From contig FREU01000004.1 of the NCBI GenBank assembly GCA_900143615.1, positions 124,001-188,000 on the forward strand: a stretch of DNA of 64,000 nucleotides. The letters are read 5' to 3'. A program made the translations under genes and the position numbers. The notes under the pieces are model-generated. The model searched no databases. It was not told the origin of the DNA and saw only the letters and a program-made list of their open reading frames with translations. The stretch is from Rhodobacteraceae bacterium Alg231-30 (lineage in GTDB: Bacteria > Pseudomonadota > Alphaproteobacteria > Rhodobacterales > Rhodobacteraceae). This document shows, in pieces, positions 1-8,465 of the stretch; position 1 is the first letter of the stretch; the number at the start of each line of letters is the position of its first letter.

Positions 1-168
1 AACGTTCAACGCTGGGCCAAAGCCATTGATGCGCGCCCTGCCGTACAACGTGGCCGCATGGTCAACCGCGCCTTTGGCGAGCTGCACACCCAGCTACGCG
101 AGCGCCATGATGCAGGTGATTTCGACACCAAAACCCAGGACAAGCTGGAAGCCGAAGACAGCAAGTAA
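1..168 (+). CDS. Glutathione S-transferase family protein, C-terminal end (partial)
   Basis: The window opens inside this gene; only the last 55 residues and the TAA stop are present. The segment reads VQRWAKAIDARPAVQRG followed by a charged tail. That is the end of the all-alpha C-terminal domain of nu-class bacterial glutathione S-transferases of the YghU/YfcG type, which use glutathione as thiol donor or disulfide reductase in the cytoplasm. The W-x-x-x-I-x-A-R-P-A-V string is the usual last helix of this group. A hairpin terminator follows the stop. The N-terminal thioredoxin fold lies outside the window, so the subfamily is inferred from the tail alone. Confidence 0.7.
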   Translation, partial: NVQRWAKAIDARPAVQRGRMVNRAFGELHTQLRERHDAGDFDTKTQDKLEAEDSK

Positions 169-177
169 GCCCAAAAC

Positions 178-202
178 ACAGCGCGCATATTTTGCGCGCT
201 GT
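178..202 (+). terminator. Hairpin terminator after the GST gene
   Basis: The arms CAGCGCGC and GCGCGCTG pair perfectly around an A/T-rich loop, with one extra A-T pair outside. A T-rich but interrupted stretch follows. It begins 10 bases after the GST stop codon. Confidence 0.6.
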
Positions 203-317
203 TGCCCTTCTGTCTTACCCTCTTGTTGCAATCCGCGATTGCTGCCACCGTGGGGCATTATTAGCCGCGAACAGAATCCGGGTGTTTTATTCCGGATCAG
301 ACACAAGGAATTTTCAC

Positions 318-689
318 ATGAAAACAGCCCAAGACTATCTCGACGAAGCCAACGCCGTTGTCCCCAAGATTTCGCCGCAAGAAGGCATCGCCAAACACCA
401 AGCTGGCGGAACCGTATTTGTCGATGTGCGTGACAGCGGTGAGATCGCCGCCACAGGCACCATCGCAGGCGCCGAAAAAATCACCCGCGGCATGATCGAG
501 TTCCGTGCAGATGGGTCCCACGCCTTGCACAACCCTGCCCTTCAAAAAGACGCCGATATTGTCTTGATCTGCGGTGCCGGTGGCCAAGCTGCATTAACCG
601 GCAAGACCCTCAAAGACATGGGCTATCAGAACGTCTCAAACGTCGGCGGCTTTGCCGATTGGAAAAATGCAGGCGGCCCTGTTGAATAA
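318..689 (+). CDS. Rhodanese-like domain protein
   Basis: This 123-residue protein is a single rhodanese domain, a cytoplasmic sulfurtransferase or sulfur carrier. The CH2A motif is visible as FVDVRDSGE (about residues 34-42). The active-site loop is LICGAGGQAAL with the persulfide cysteine at residue 85, and the terminal GGFADWKNAGGPVE is typical. The ATG at 318 is chosen because AAGGAA lies 8 bases upstream and the domain starts soon after; a longer frame to 192 has no such support. The gene converges on the Lrp-type regulator with only 6 bases between them. The physiological sulfur donor and acceptor cannot be read from the sequence. Confidence 0.85.
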   Translation: MKTAQDYLDEANAVVPKISPQEGIAKHQAGGTVFVDVRDSGEIAATGTIAGAEKITRGMIEFRADGSHALHNPALQKDADIVLICGAGGQAALTGKTLKDMGYQNVSNVGGFADWKNAGGPVE

Positions 690-695
690 ACCCGC

Positions 696-1154
696 CTAAA
701 CCGGCAGCGCAGTGGTCTTAAACACCGTGCGCAACGCAAAACTGGACTGCATCTGCGCCACGCCGGGCAGACGCGCCAAATGCTGGCGGTGGATACGGGC
801 AAAGTCCTCAGTATCTTCCGCCACAACTTTCAAAAGATAATCCGCAGTGCCCGCCATCAAATGACACTCCAGAACATGCGGCACCAACGCAACGGCCTTT
901 TCAAAGGCGTCCAGCACCTCATCTGCCTGACCGCTTAGCGTGATTTCCACAAAAACCGTCGACGGCAGCTGCATTTTGCGCGGATCCAACAACGCCACAT
1001 AATCGCGAATATAGCCTTCACTCTCGAGTCGACTGACCCGCCGATGACATGCTGAGGCCGATAGATTGACACGTTCGGAAAGCTCCGCATTGGACATCCG
1101 GCCTTGCTTTTGCAACACCGTGAGAATGCGACGATCTGTCTGGTCTATTGACAT
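696..1154 (-). CDS. Lrp/AsnC family transcriptional regulator (probable regulator of ald)
   Basis: The product has 152 residues, the standard Lrp/AsnC size. An N-terminal winged HTH (DQTDRRILTVLQKQGRMSNAEL, then SASACHRRVSRLE) is followed by an alpha/beta RAM domain that binds amino acids and mediates oligomerisation. The start at 1154 has GGAAA upstream; a longer reading to 1229 adds an atypical tail. It is transcribed divergently from alanine dehydrogenase with about 140 bases between. This is the usual arrangement for a regulator that activates ald in response to alanine, so that role is inferred from context. Confidence 0.9.
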   Translation of the reverse strand: MSIDQTDRRILTVLQKQGRMSNAELSERVNLSASACHRRVSRLESEGYIRDYVALLDPRKMQLPSTVFVEITLSGQADEVLDAFEKAVALVPHVLECHLMAGTADYLLKVVAEDTEDFARIHRQHLARLPGVAQMQSSFALRTVFKTTALPV

Positions 1155-1294
1155 AATAAGTACATTTCCTTTCGCGTTTTTCTGGTTTATCGCAAGATTC
1201 TTCGAAAGACCAGTTTTCAAAGCGCCCAAAAAAGCAGCACCTCCTAAAGAAGTTCCGTCATATTGGATGGATCACCAGTTTTTAGGAGACAACG

Positions 1295-2413
1295 ATGAAA
1301 ATCGGCTGCCCCACCGAAATCAAACCTCAAGAGTTCCGCGTCGGCATGACGCCAGATGCCGCCCGCGAAGCGGTTAACCACGGTCATGATGTGATCATCC
1401 AGAAAGGCGCCGGTATGGGCGCTGGCTTTGCGGATGAAGACTATGTTGCAGCCGGCGCTGCAATCATCGACACCGCTGAGGAAATCTTTGCCACCGCCGA
1501 CATGATCGTAAAGGTCAAAGAACCCCAAGCAGGCGAGCGCAAGATGCTGCGCGAAGGCCAGCTTCTGTTCACCTACCTGCACCTCGCACCAGACCCCGAG
1601 CAGACCCACGACCTGCTGGCCTCAGGTTGTACTGCAATCGCCTATGAAACCGTGACTGATGATCGCGGCGGACTGCCGCTGCTCTCACCGATGTCCGAAG
1701 TGGCGGGTCGTCTGGCCCCACAGGTGGGCGCATGGACCCTGCAAAAGGCCAATGGCGGCCGTGGCGTGCTGATGGGTGGCGTGCCAGGCGTGGCGCCCGC
1801 CAAAGTTGTTGTGATCGGCGGCGGTGTGGTTGGCACACATGCAGCCAAGATCGCCGCAGGTATGGGCGCAGACGTCACTGTTTTGGACCGTTCACTGCCG
1901 CGTCTCAAGTATCTTGATGACGTCTTTGGCGGCACGTTCAAAAACCAATATTCCACCGCTGGTGCCACCGCTGAACTGGTGCGCGAGGCCGACATGGTTA
2001 TCGGTGCCGTGTTGATTCCGGGGGCCGCAGCGCCCAAGCTGATCAGCCGCGCACAGCTGTCGGACATGAAGCCCGGCGCCGCGCTGGTGGACGTTGCGAT
2101 TGACCAAGGCGGCTGCTTTGAAACATCACGCGCAACCACCCATGCTGATCCGATCTACGAAGTGGACGGCATCATGCACTACTGTGTGGCCAACATGCCC
2201 GGCGCTGTCGCACGCACCTCAACTCAGGCGCTTGGCAATGCGACCCTGCCCTTCTTGCTGAATCTGGCCAACAAAGGCTGGCGTCAGGCCTGTGAGGATG
2301 ATCCGCATCTGCTCAATGGTCTGAACGTGCACGCGGGCAAGCTGACCTACTACGCCGTTGGCAAAGCCCTCGGCATTGACGTTCTGGCACCGTCGCTGGC
2401 GCTCAAAGCCTAA
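1295..2413 (+). CDS. ald: Alanine dehydrogenase
   Basis: This enzyme catalyses the reversible NAD-dependent oxidative deamination of L-alanine to pyruvate and ammonium. The 372-residue length is normal for the family (about 371). The catalytic residues known from characterised enzymes fall at the same positions: R15, K75 (VKVKEPQ), H96 (YLHLAPD) and D270 (VDVAIDQGG). A Rossmann nucleotide motif [16 protein letters not shown] lies around residue 172. AGGAGA about 10 bases upstream supports the start. The divergent Lrp-type gene is the likely regulator. The gene converges on a LysR gene with a 6-base gap. An alanine symporter is also encoded in the window at 15.8-17.2 kb. Confidence 0.97.
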   Translation: MKIGCPTEIKPQEFRVGMTPDAAREAVNHGHDVIIQKGAGMGAGFADEDYVAAGAAIIDTAEEIFATADMIVKVKEPQAGERKMLREGQLLFTYLHLAPDPEQTHDLLASGCTAIAYETVTDDRGGLPLLSPMSEVAGRLAPQVGAWTLQKANGGRGVLMGGVPGVAPAKVVVIGGGVVGTHAAKIAAGMGADVTVLDRSLPRLKYLDDVFGGTFKNQYSTAGATAELVREADMVIGAVLIPGAAAPKLISRAQLSDMKPGAALVDVAIDQGGCFETSRATTHADPIYEVDGIMHYCVANMPGAVARTSTQALGNATLPFLLNLANKGWRQACEDDPHLLNGLNVHAGKLTYYAVGKALGIDVLAPSLALKA

Positions 2414-2419
2414 GCAATG

Positions 2420-3331
2420 CTATTTCGGCAGGGTCCAGATCGGTGCCCTGCCGATTTTCTCCAACAGATAGTCCATAAACACGCGCACCTTTGCGCTCAG
2501 AACATTGGACTTGGGATAGACCAGCCACAGCACGCTCTCATCCGACATATGATAGTCTGGAAAAATCTGCACCAAACTGCCGTCCGCCAGCTCCTGATGC
2601 ACACTCCACAGTGAATTCGCCGAAATCCCCGCCCCCGCCATCGTGGCGCGTTTCTGGCTCTGCCCATCGTCCAAAATCAAACGACACTGGGGCGCTGCGG
2701 GGTCCAAAACCCACGTATCGCCATCTTCGTTTTCAAACCTGCGCCCACGCTCGCCTTGAAACGCAATCACCTGATGGGATTGCAACTCTTCTATCGTCTG
2801 AGGCGTTCCAAACCGTGCCAGATACGCGGGGGCAGCACATAATATACGCGTATCACTGGCCAGCTTGCGCCCCTTCAGGCTGCTGTCCTCCAGCATCGAA
2901 TTGCGCAAGGCCAAATCAAAACTGCCTTCGATCAGATCCAGCTGCACATCAGAGAACCGCAAATCCAGCTTCACCCCGGGATAGCGATCCAGAAACTCGG
3001 GCAACAGGGGCGCAATATAAAGCTGCGCAAAGGTCGACGGCGCGGTAAAACGCAGGGTGCCAGACACCTCCGCCTGCCCGCGCCCCAAAGCCACAAGCGC
3101 AGCATCTTCCTGCGCCAGAATTTCACGCGCAAACGGTAGAAACTCGGCCCCCTCCAGCGACAGCGCGACCTTGCGCGTTGTGCGGTGCAACAGATCAGCC
3201 CCCATCTGTTGCTCCAACTTGGACAACCGCGCGCTGGCCACCGCAGGTGCCAACCCCAGAGCACGGCCCGCCGCGCTGATGTTAAGTTTGTCCGCAGACA
3301 AGACGAACAGCCGCAGCGCTTGGGTATCCAT
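2420..3331 (-). CDS. LysR family transcriptional regulator
   Basis: The protein has 303 residues. The N-terminal winged HTH spans about residues 1-60 (FVLSADKLNISAAGRALGL, then RLSKLEQQMGADLLHRTTR), and a periplasmic-binding-protein-like effector domain follows. It resembles the CrgA/DsdC-like LysR group whose targets are often adjacent oxidoreductases or small stress proteins. It is divergent from the DUF1330 gene across a 123-base spacer, which makes that gene the most likely target. The effector is unknown. Confidence 0.9.
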   Translation of the reverse strand: MDTQALRLFVLSADKLNISAAGRALGLAPAVASARLSKLEQQMGADLLHRTTRKVALSLEGAEFLPFAREILAQEDAALVALGRGQAEVSGTLRFTAPSTFAQLYIAPLLPEFLDRYPGVKLDLRFSDVQLDLIEGSFDLALRNSMLEDSSLKGRKLASDTRILCAAPAYLARFGTPQTIEELQSHQVIAFQGERGRRFENEDGDTWVLDPAAPQCRLILDDGQSQKRATMAGAGISANSLWSVHQELADGSLVQIFPDYHMSDESVLWLVYPKSNVLSAKVRVFMDYLLEKIGRAPIWTLPK

Positions 3332-3454
3332 GCCGATTATATCCGTTTTCTAAATTGTGAAGCTACATCTTGGCCATTTTACGGGTAATCGCAATGATTA
3401 TTGTTATGGCACGCCCAACGAAAAGGGCAGCTTTCACAACCAAAGGACATTCAA

Positions 3455-3757
3455 ATGTCGTTTTTTTCAGTTCTTGCCGTCACCCCCACCACAGATGCTT
3501 GGGTGGCCGATTATATAGGGCCGGCAAACAAGCTTGTCGCAAAACATGGCGGCCAATACCTCGCCCGCACCTCCAGCCACGAACAGGTTGAAGGGGCTGA
3601 AACTCCGGCGGCCCTGCGCATCGTTATCCAATGGCCCACCCGTGAGGCCGCGCTGAATTTCATGGCCGACCCCGACTATGCGCCGCATCTCCACGCCCGC
3701 ACCCAAGGCTCCGAGAGCTCTCATTTTCTGATCGAAGGCAAAGACGACCTCGCCTAG
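3455..3757 (+). CDS. DUF1330 domain protein
   Basis: This 100-residue cytoplasmic protein has the dimeric alpha/beta-barrel (ferredoxin-like) fold typical of DUF1330: VADYIGPANKLVAKHGGQYLAR, then the IQWPTREAALNFMADPDYAP block. Family members are small and their biochemistry is largely uncharacterised. The ATG at 3455 follows AAAGGA with good spacing. The divergent LysR gene probably controls it. A strong bidirectional terminator stands 39 bases after the stop. Confidence 0.85.
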   Translation: MSFFSVLAVTPTTDAWVADYIGPANKLVAKHGGQYLARTSSHEQVEGAETPAALRIVIQWPTREAALNFMADPDYAPHLHARTQGSESSHFLIEGKDDLA

Positions 3758-3795
3758 CGGCACATTTCACAATTGATGGCGGAAATGCTCACAAC

Positions 3796-3822
3796 AAAAA
3801 GGCGCCCCACGGGCGCCTTTTT
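3796..3822. terminator. Bidirectional rho-independent terminator
   Basis: AAAAAGGCGCCC and GGGCGCCTTTTT are perfect inverse complements around a CAC loop. There is a T-run on the plus side and an A-run on the other, so it can end transcripts from both the DUF1330 gene (plus) and the MscS gene (minus). Confidence 0.9.
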
Positions 3823-3826
3823 CTCT

Positions 3827-3904
3827 GCGGATGTGGCGCGTAGCGCCATATCCGCCATGCCCAACATCTGGCAGTGGCCGCAAGGCCACGAAGATGGCGG
3901 GAGC
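3827..3904 (-). repeat. Double-hairpin repeat, copy D (after the MscS gene)
   Basis: Read on the minus strand the element starts CTCCCGCCAT, 8 bases after the MscS stop. It then shows GTGGCC-TTGC-GGCCAC, the linker GTTGGGCATGG, and a 13-pair hairpin (3827-3839 with 3843-3855, one G-T wobble). The order and linker match copies at 13566, 37428 and 53438; hairpin sequences differ but pairing is kept. Confidence 0.6.
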
Positions 3905-3911
3905 ACTTGGA

Positions 3912-4718
3912 TCACGCTTCGCGTTTGATTTCCACGGTATGTGGGTAAGGAATAGAAATCCCGCCTTTATCAAAGCCCTCTTTGACAGACTGCGTCAAAG
4001 CAAACTTCAGCTCCCAGTAATCGGCTGCATTACACCAAATACGCGCTGTCAGATCGACCGAGCTGTCGCCCAGATTTGTAACCCGCACCCAGCTCTCGGG
4101 ATCTTTCAGCACCCGCTCATCCGCTTCTGCGGCGGCCAGAATGATGTTTTTAGCTTTCTCGGCATCATCGCCATAATCGATGCCAAAAACCAAATCCACA
4201 CGACGGGTGTCATGCGCGGAATAATTGGTGATGATCGCACCCCACGCCTGACCATTGGGGATAATGATCTGAACGTTGTCAGGTGTAACAAGCTCGGTCA
4301 CAAACAGGTTGAGATCCACAACAGTGCCCGCCGTGCCACCGACATCCACGTATTGGCCCAATTTATAGGGCCGGAACAAGATCAGCATGAAGCCCGCTGC
4401 CAGATCACTCAACGTGCCTTGCAGCGCCAGACCAATCGCCAAAGTCGCCGCACCCATGATCGCAACCAGTGATGTCGCCTCGATGCCGAACAATCCCAAA
4501 ATGGCGATCAGAACAATCAGCAAAATCACCCAGCGCACAATGCTGGCGGCAAAATTGCCCAGCGTCTGGTCAATCTCAGGTGTCGCATTCACCCGTTTGC
4601 GCACCGTCCGGCTCACAAGACCAGCCACGATCCAGCCAACCACAAGCACAACCAGCGCTTTAAGCGCCGCAACGATCAACGGCGCATATTGCTGCGCCTG
4701 ATCAACAACCGTTTCCAT
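3912..4718 (-). CDS. Small-conductance mechanosensitive channel (MscS family)
   Basis: This inner-membrane channel releases solutes on hypo-osmotic shock. The 268 residues are close to classical MscS size. Three hydrophobic segments lie in the first ~110 residues. The pore-lining TM3 is glycine/alanine rich (IMGAATLAIGLALQGTLSDLAAGFMLI), followed by the beta domain (VVDLNLFVTELVTPDNVQIIIPNG) and the C-terminal alpha/beta vestibule domain (DLVFGIDYGDDAEKAKNII). The start at 4718 is preferred: AAGGAA precedes it, whereas the longer reading adds a cysteine-rich unlikely tail. It lies just downstream of mscL on the same strand but a terminator separates them. Confidence 0.93.
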   Translation of the reverse strand: METVVDQAQQYAPLIVAALKALVVLVVGWIVAGLVSRTVRKRVNATPEIDQTLGNFAASIVRWVILLIVLIAILGLFGIEATSLVAIMGAATLAIGLALQGTLSDLAAGFMLILFRPYKLGQYVDVGGTAGTVVDLNLFVTELVTPDNVQIIIPNGQAWGAIITNYSAHDTRRVDLVFGIDYGDDAEKAKNIILAAAEADERVLKDPESWVRVTNLGDSSVDLTARIWCNAADYWELKFALTQSVKEGFDKGGISIPYPHTVEIKREA

Positions 4719-4762
4719 TGGCTCAATTCCTTTTTTGACAAATATCATGCATTTCCAAACAC

Positions 4763-4793
4763 AAAAAAATGGCACGAAGCAAGCCTCGCGCCA
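4763..4793 (-). terminator. Terminator of mscL
   Basis: On the minus strand the arms TGGCGCGAGG and CTTCGTGCCA pair with one mismatch and are followed by seven T residues. It lies between the mscL stop and the MscS-type gene, indicating separate transcripts. Confidence 0.8.
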
Positions 4794-4814
4794 CTTTGGT
4801 GTCTGTTATGTGAT

Positions 4815-5246
4815 CTATTTTTTCAAAGAGTCGCGAATTTCCAGCAACACATCCAGCTCGCTGGGACCAGCTGGCGCCTCTTCCGCCGCGGCCTCTTCTT
4901 GTTTTTCGGCGGCTTCTTTGACCTTTTTCACGTAGCGCACCAGCATAAAGACCACGAAGGCGATGATTAGGAAATTGATCACGGCCATTACAAAGGCTCC
5001 CCAAGCAAACACAGCGGCCCCCGCTTCGCGCGCAGCCTCAAGGCTTGCGCCTTCTGCGACCTCTCCGGCCAGCACGACATAGAGATTGGTGAAATCCACA
5101 CCTCCCATGAACAGGCCGACAAACGGGTTGATCAAATCACCCACCATTGATTTCACGATCGCGGTGAACGCCGCCCCGATGATGATCCCCACAGCCATGT
5201 CCATGACATTGCCCTTGGCTATAAAGTCTTTGAATTCTTGCATCAT
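4815..5246 (-). CDS. mscL: Large-conductance mechanosensitive channel MscL
   Basis: This homopentameric inner-membrane channel opens at near-lytic membrane tension. The 143 residues fit the family (about 135-150). The N-terminal amphipathic helix and TM1 read [34 protein letters not shown], the most conserved MscL segment. The loop [17 protein letters not shown]2 ([19 protein letters not shown]) and a charged cytoplasmic helix rich in Glu and Lys follow. Two adjacent ATG codons (5246 and 5243) are both possible. It has its own terminator and sits upstream of the MscS-type gene. Confidence 0.97.
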   Translation of the reverse strand: MMQEFKDFIAKGNVMDMAVGIIIGAAFTAIVKSMVGDLINPFVGLFMGGVDFTNLYVVLAGEVAEGASLEAAREAGAAVFAWGAFVMAVINFLIIAFVVFMLVRYVKKVKEAAEKQEEAAAEEAPAGPSELDVLLEIRDSLKK

Positions 5247-5450
5247 GTCTTGTCTTCCCAGTGTTGTGCGCGATTGTTTTCTCGGCGCTAATACGACTTA
5301 CAGCATTGCATTTTGCATGAATGCGAAGTTGGCAGCAGGGGAAAAGCCGCATATCTTCCCCCCATTCGAATTCCCAGAGTCAAAAAGGCGTCTGGCGGCG
5401 GACCGAATGTGGACACGCGGGAGCTGCTTCGGTGTGAGTAAAAGGTGAAG

Positions 5451-5475
5451 AAAAAGGGGGGCTGTCTGCCCCCCT
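5451..5475 (-). terminator. Terminator after the GMC oxidoreductase
   Basis: GGGGGGC and GCCCCCC pair perfectly around TGTCT. Read on the minus strand, five T residues follow. It is 54 bases past the oxidoreductase stop codon. Confidence 0.8.
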
Positions 5476-5498
5476 CTTGCCCCTCACGGGCCAATTCA

Positions 5499-5528
5499 CC
5501 CCCCGAAGGTATTTTCAGCACCAAAAAG
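5499..5528 (+). repeat. CCCCC-G-GGTATTT repeat, copy a
   Basis: The 30-base string starts with six C, then GAAGGTATTTTCAGCACC and an A-run, and abuts the stop codon of the oxidoreductase gene on the other strand. It lies 24 bases from a GC hairpin. Near-identical copies occur at 13679 and 33117. Confidence 0.55.
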
Positions 5529-7133
5529 TCATAGGTCGGCGCACATCTCGTCGGCGATCTTTTCCGCCATCATAATGGTTGGCGCATTGGTGTTGCCGCC
5601 GATCAGTCGCGGCATCAGCGAGGCATCCACCACGCGCAAACCATCAAGACCGTGAACCCGTCCCGATGAATCCGTCACGGCCATCTCGTCAACACCCATC
5701 CGGCAAGTGCCAACCGGGTGATATATGGTGTCCGACCGCGCCCGGATATCAGCCTCGATGGCGGCGTCGCTGCCATCGTGTGGATAAAGTCGCTGGCCGC
5801 GCCAAGGGGACAGGGGGGCCGCCTCCATAATTTTCTCTAATCTGCGTGCCCCGCGGAGCAGATCAGGCAAGTCACGAGGATCGCTCAGAAACGCCGGATC
5901 GATGCGCGGCGCATCCTGCACGCGATCTGAGTTCAGACCAACATGGCCGCGGCTATGGGGCCGCAGAGCACAGACATGACAGGAATAGCCATGCCGAAAA
6001 TGAATTTTGTGCAAATGCTGGTCCAGAATACCGATCACAAAATGCAGCTGCATGTCCGGCTTGCTCAGGCATGGGTCGGATTTGAAAAACGCAGCCCCTT
6101 CGGCAAAGGGCGAAGAGAGATCCCCTCCCTTTTTGGCACGCCACTCAAAGGCCGCGCGCGTAATGTCCCAAGCGCCGCGGGGATTGATCGCCAACATATC
6201 CTTGCGTGGAGAGCGATAAGCCACCGTGTAGTCCAGATGATCCTGCAGGTTTTGCCCGACCCCAGCCAATTCGTGCACAACCTCAATACCCTGAGCGGCC
6301 AACTCATCGCGCGGTCCAATCCCTGAGAGCATCAACAATTGCGGTGAGCCAAATGCACCGCCGGACAGGATCACTTCACGCCGCGCCGTCAGTGTCTGAT
6401 GCTTCCGGCCCCGCCGAGTTTGCAGGCCAGTTGCGCGCTGGCCGTCAAAGGTCACCTTTTGCACCATTGTATGCGTCAGAATAGTCAGATTGGACCGCGC
6501 ATTAAGCCCCCGCAAATAGGCGGCTGCCGCCGAGCAGCGCTGCCCGACCCGTTTGCCTTTGTGAAACTGGGTCACCTGATACAGGCCAGCGCCTTCTTGT
6601 TGCGGGCCGTTAAAATCATCATTGTGCGGGATTTGCATCGCCTCACAGGCCTGCACAAACGCCTGACTGATTGCACGTGGCGTGGCCTGGTCGCGCACCT
6701 GAAGCGGGCCGTCGCCACCATGCAGCGCATCCGCGCCATGTTCGTTATTCTCTGATTTGCGAAAATACGGCAGCACCGACTGCCAATCCCAACCCTCACA
6801 GCCCAGATCGGCCCATTCGTCATAATCACTGGGGTGGCCGCGCACATAGAGCATCGCGTTGATCGCGGAACTGCCCCCTAAGGTGCGCCCGCGTGGCTGA
6901 TAGCCGCGCCGCCCGTTCAACTCGCTCTGTGGCACCGTGTGAAATGCCCAATTGTTGATTTTCGGACGGCTTCTGATCATCGCTGCGCCCAACACAGGCA
7001 CGCGGATCAACGGGCTGTTGCCAGCGCCGCCGGCCTCAACCAAACAGACGCTAACGTTAGGGTCCTCGCTCAGCCGTGCAGCCATCACACAGCCAGCAGA
7101 CCCGCCCCCCGCGATGATATAATCAAAGTCCAT
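5529..7133 (-). CDS. GMC family FAD-dependent oxidoreductase (choline/alcohol dehydrogenase-like)
   Basis: The 534-residue flavoenzyme oxidises an alcohol to an aldehyde. The N-terminal FAD-binding motif is DYIIAGGGSAGCVMAARLSE, GMC signature 1 is GRTLGGSSAINAMLYVRG, and signature 2 is GAFGSPQLLMLSGIGP. The C-terminal active site shows HPVGTCRMG with the catalytic His and GGNTNAPTIM, where an Asn takes the second position as in many alcohol dehydrogenases. Length fits choline dehydrogenase/AlkJ-type members. No betaine aldehyde dehydrogenase is adjacent, so a general primary alcohol substrate is as likely as choline. GAGGGGAAAA precedes the start. Confidence 0.93.
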   Translation of the reverse strand: MDFDYIIAGGGSAGCVMAARLSEDPNVSVCLVEAGGAGNSPLIRVPVLGAAMIRSRPKINNWAFHTVPQSELNGRRGYQPRGRTLGGSSAINAMLYVRGHPSDYDEWADLGCEGWDWQSVLPYFRKSENNEHGADALHGGDGPLQVRDQATPRAISQAFVQACEAMQIPHNDDFNGPQQEGAGLYQVTQFHKGKRVGQRCSAAAAYLRGLNARSNLTILTHTMVQKVTFDGQRATGLQTRRGRKHQTLTARREVILSGGAFGSPQLLMLSGIGPRDELAAQGIEVVHELAGVGQNLQDHLDYTVAYRSPRKDMLAINPRGAWDITRAAFEWRAKKGGDLSSPFAEGAAFFKSDPCLSKPDMQLHFVIGILDQHLHKIHFRHGYSCHVCALRPHSRGHVGLNSDRVQDAPRIDPAFLSDPRDLPDLLRGARRLEKIMEAAPLSPWRGQRLYPHDGSDAAIEADIRARSDTIYHPVGTCRMGVDEMAVTDSSGRVHGLDGLRVVDASLMPRLIGGNTNAPTIMMAEKIADEMCADL

Positions 7134-7205
7134 ATTTTCCCCTCGCTCGGGCAGTAGCCTAGGAGCGAGGGTTGGTCATCGGCAAGCCTGACGCGGCGTA
7201 GCCAG

Positions 7206-7655
7206 TTAAGCGGGCAGTTTGCCGCTGAGCACATAGGTCAGGATGTCCACCACCTGACGCGGCTCATCCGCCACGGCCAAGGCGGCGGCATGCACTTCTT
7301 TGAGCGCGTGTTGATGGTCCGGCTGGCTCAGCACAATCACCGACTTGCCCAATGCCGCAGCATACCCCGCATCAAAAGCGGCATTCCATTGGCGATACTT
7401 CTCGCCAAAGCGCACCACTACGATATCGGCATCCTCGATGCCTTTGCGGGTGCGGATGGCGTTGAGCTTGGCACCTTTGTTGTCGTGCCAGAACTTGTCG
7501 GGTTCTGCGCCCAAAATGGCCACGCCACAGTCATCAGATGCCGCGTGATCGGTGACGGGGCTATTAAAGCTCACGTCCAGCCCAGCGGACCCTTCGATAA
7601 TCTGCTCACGCCAATCGGTGTGGATTTCACCGGAAAGATAGATTTTCAGGCTCAT
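7206..7655 (-). CDS. YtoQ family protein
   Basis: This 149-residue protein belongs to the YtoQ family (TIGR03646), recognised by the opening LKIYLSGEIHTDWRE, the block NSPVTDHAASDD and EDADIVVVRFGEKYRQWNAAFDAGYAAALGK. The fold is related to nucleoside 2-deoxyribosyltransferases, but no activity is established for YtoQ. The start at 7655 is supported by GAGGGAA. A longer reading to 7886 is rejected because it adds non-family sequence and would overlap the neighbouring methyltransferase. Confidence 0.88.
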   Translation of the reverse strand: MSLKIYLSGEIHTDWREQIIEGSAGLDVSFNSPVTDHAASDDCGVAILGAEPDKFWHDNKGAKLNAIRTRKGIEDADIVVVRFGEKYRQWNAAFDAGYAAALGKSVIVLSQPDHQHALKEVHAAALAVADEPRQVVDILTYVLSGKLPA

Positions 7656-7746
7656 GTGATATTCCCTCGTTTCACTGTTGTGCCTTTGATAGCGAATAGC
7701 ATGCCCCACACCAACACCTGCTTTCGCGATTATCCCGCCCACCACG

Positions 7747-8379
7747 TCAGAGGCGGCGCGCCACCAGATAGCGGCTGGCAGGGTCCACCGGGAAATTTCC
7801 TGACTCGATGATCTCAAATCCGGCTTCTGTGACCTCGCGCTCCCAGTCAGCAACGCTGAGAAAACGCACAAATGGCGCCTTGCCAATCAATTGCAGCAGC
7901 GGCAGCGCAAACTTGATCATTCGGAATTTGAACGACTTCATGCTTTGCCCGATGCAGGGGGTTTTGGAAATAAACAGCCCGCCGGATTTAAGCCGCTTGT
8001 GCACCTGTGCCAATGGCTCTTCCGCCGGATCAATCAAATGAAACAGGTTAAACCCCATCACCACATCAAATGGCCCCTCAGGTGCTGTGGCAGCTGTGGC
8101 CTGTGCCAAAGTGATATTGCCAACCTCGGCCTCTTTCAGGCGGAGTTCTCCCTGTGCAAGCATCCCATCAGAGATATCGCTCGCAAGATAATCTGCCACC
8201 GCATCCGCCAACCGCAAGGCTGTGCTGGCTGTGCCGCAACCCAGTTCAAGCACACGATCTGTGAGAGTTAGATAGGATCGCGTGCGCCTCAACGTGTATT
8301 CATAGGCGTCCATGTCGCTGATTGGATTGCGGGCATATTTTTCGGCGATCCCGTCCCAGAATTTGGCTGATGTCTTCAT
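7747..8379 (-). CDS. Class I SAM-dependent methyltransferase
   Basis: The 210-residue cytoplasmic enzyme has the Rossmann-type SAM-binding motif I VLELGCGTASTALRLA (about residues 43-58), the acidic motif II YLASDISDGML and a motif-IV-like block FDVVMGFNLFHLI. It resembles UbiE/Methyltransf_11 proteins; the substrate is unknown. AAGGAGG upstream of the ATG fixes the start. It is divergent from a LysR-type gene across 86 bases, so that regulator is the probable controller. Confidence 0.9.
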   Translation of the reverse strand: MKTSAKFWDGIAEKYARNPISDMDAYEYTLRRTRSYLTLTDRVLELGCGTASTALRLADAVADYLASDISDGMLAQGELRLKEAEVGNITLAQATAATAPEGPFDVVMGFNLFHLIDPAEEPLAQVHKRLKSGGLFISKTPCIGQSMKSFKFRMIKFALPLLQLIGKAPFVRFLSVADWEREVTEAGFEIIESGNFPVDPASRYLVARRL

Positions 8380-8465
8380 ATCGTGCCTCCTTGTTGGCGC
8401 AACTTTATATATGCATCAACCATATAAGAATTGCCGAAATTTGCAGTTTGCTTATACAAATATGC

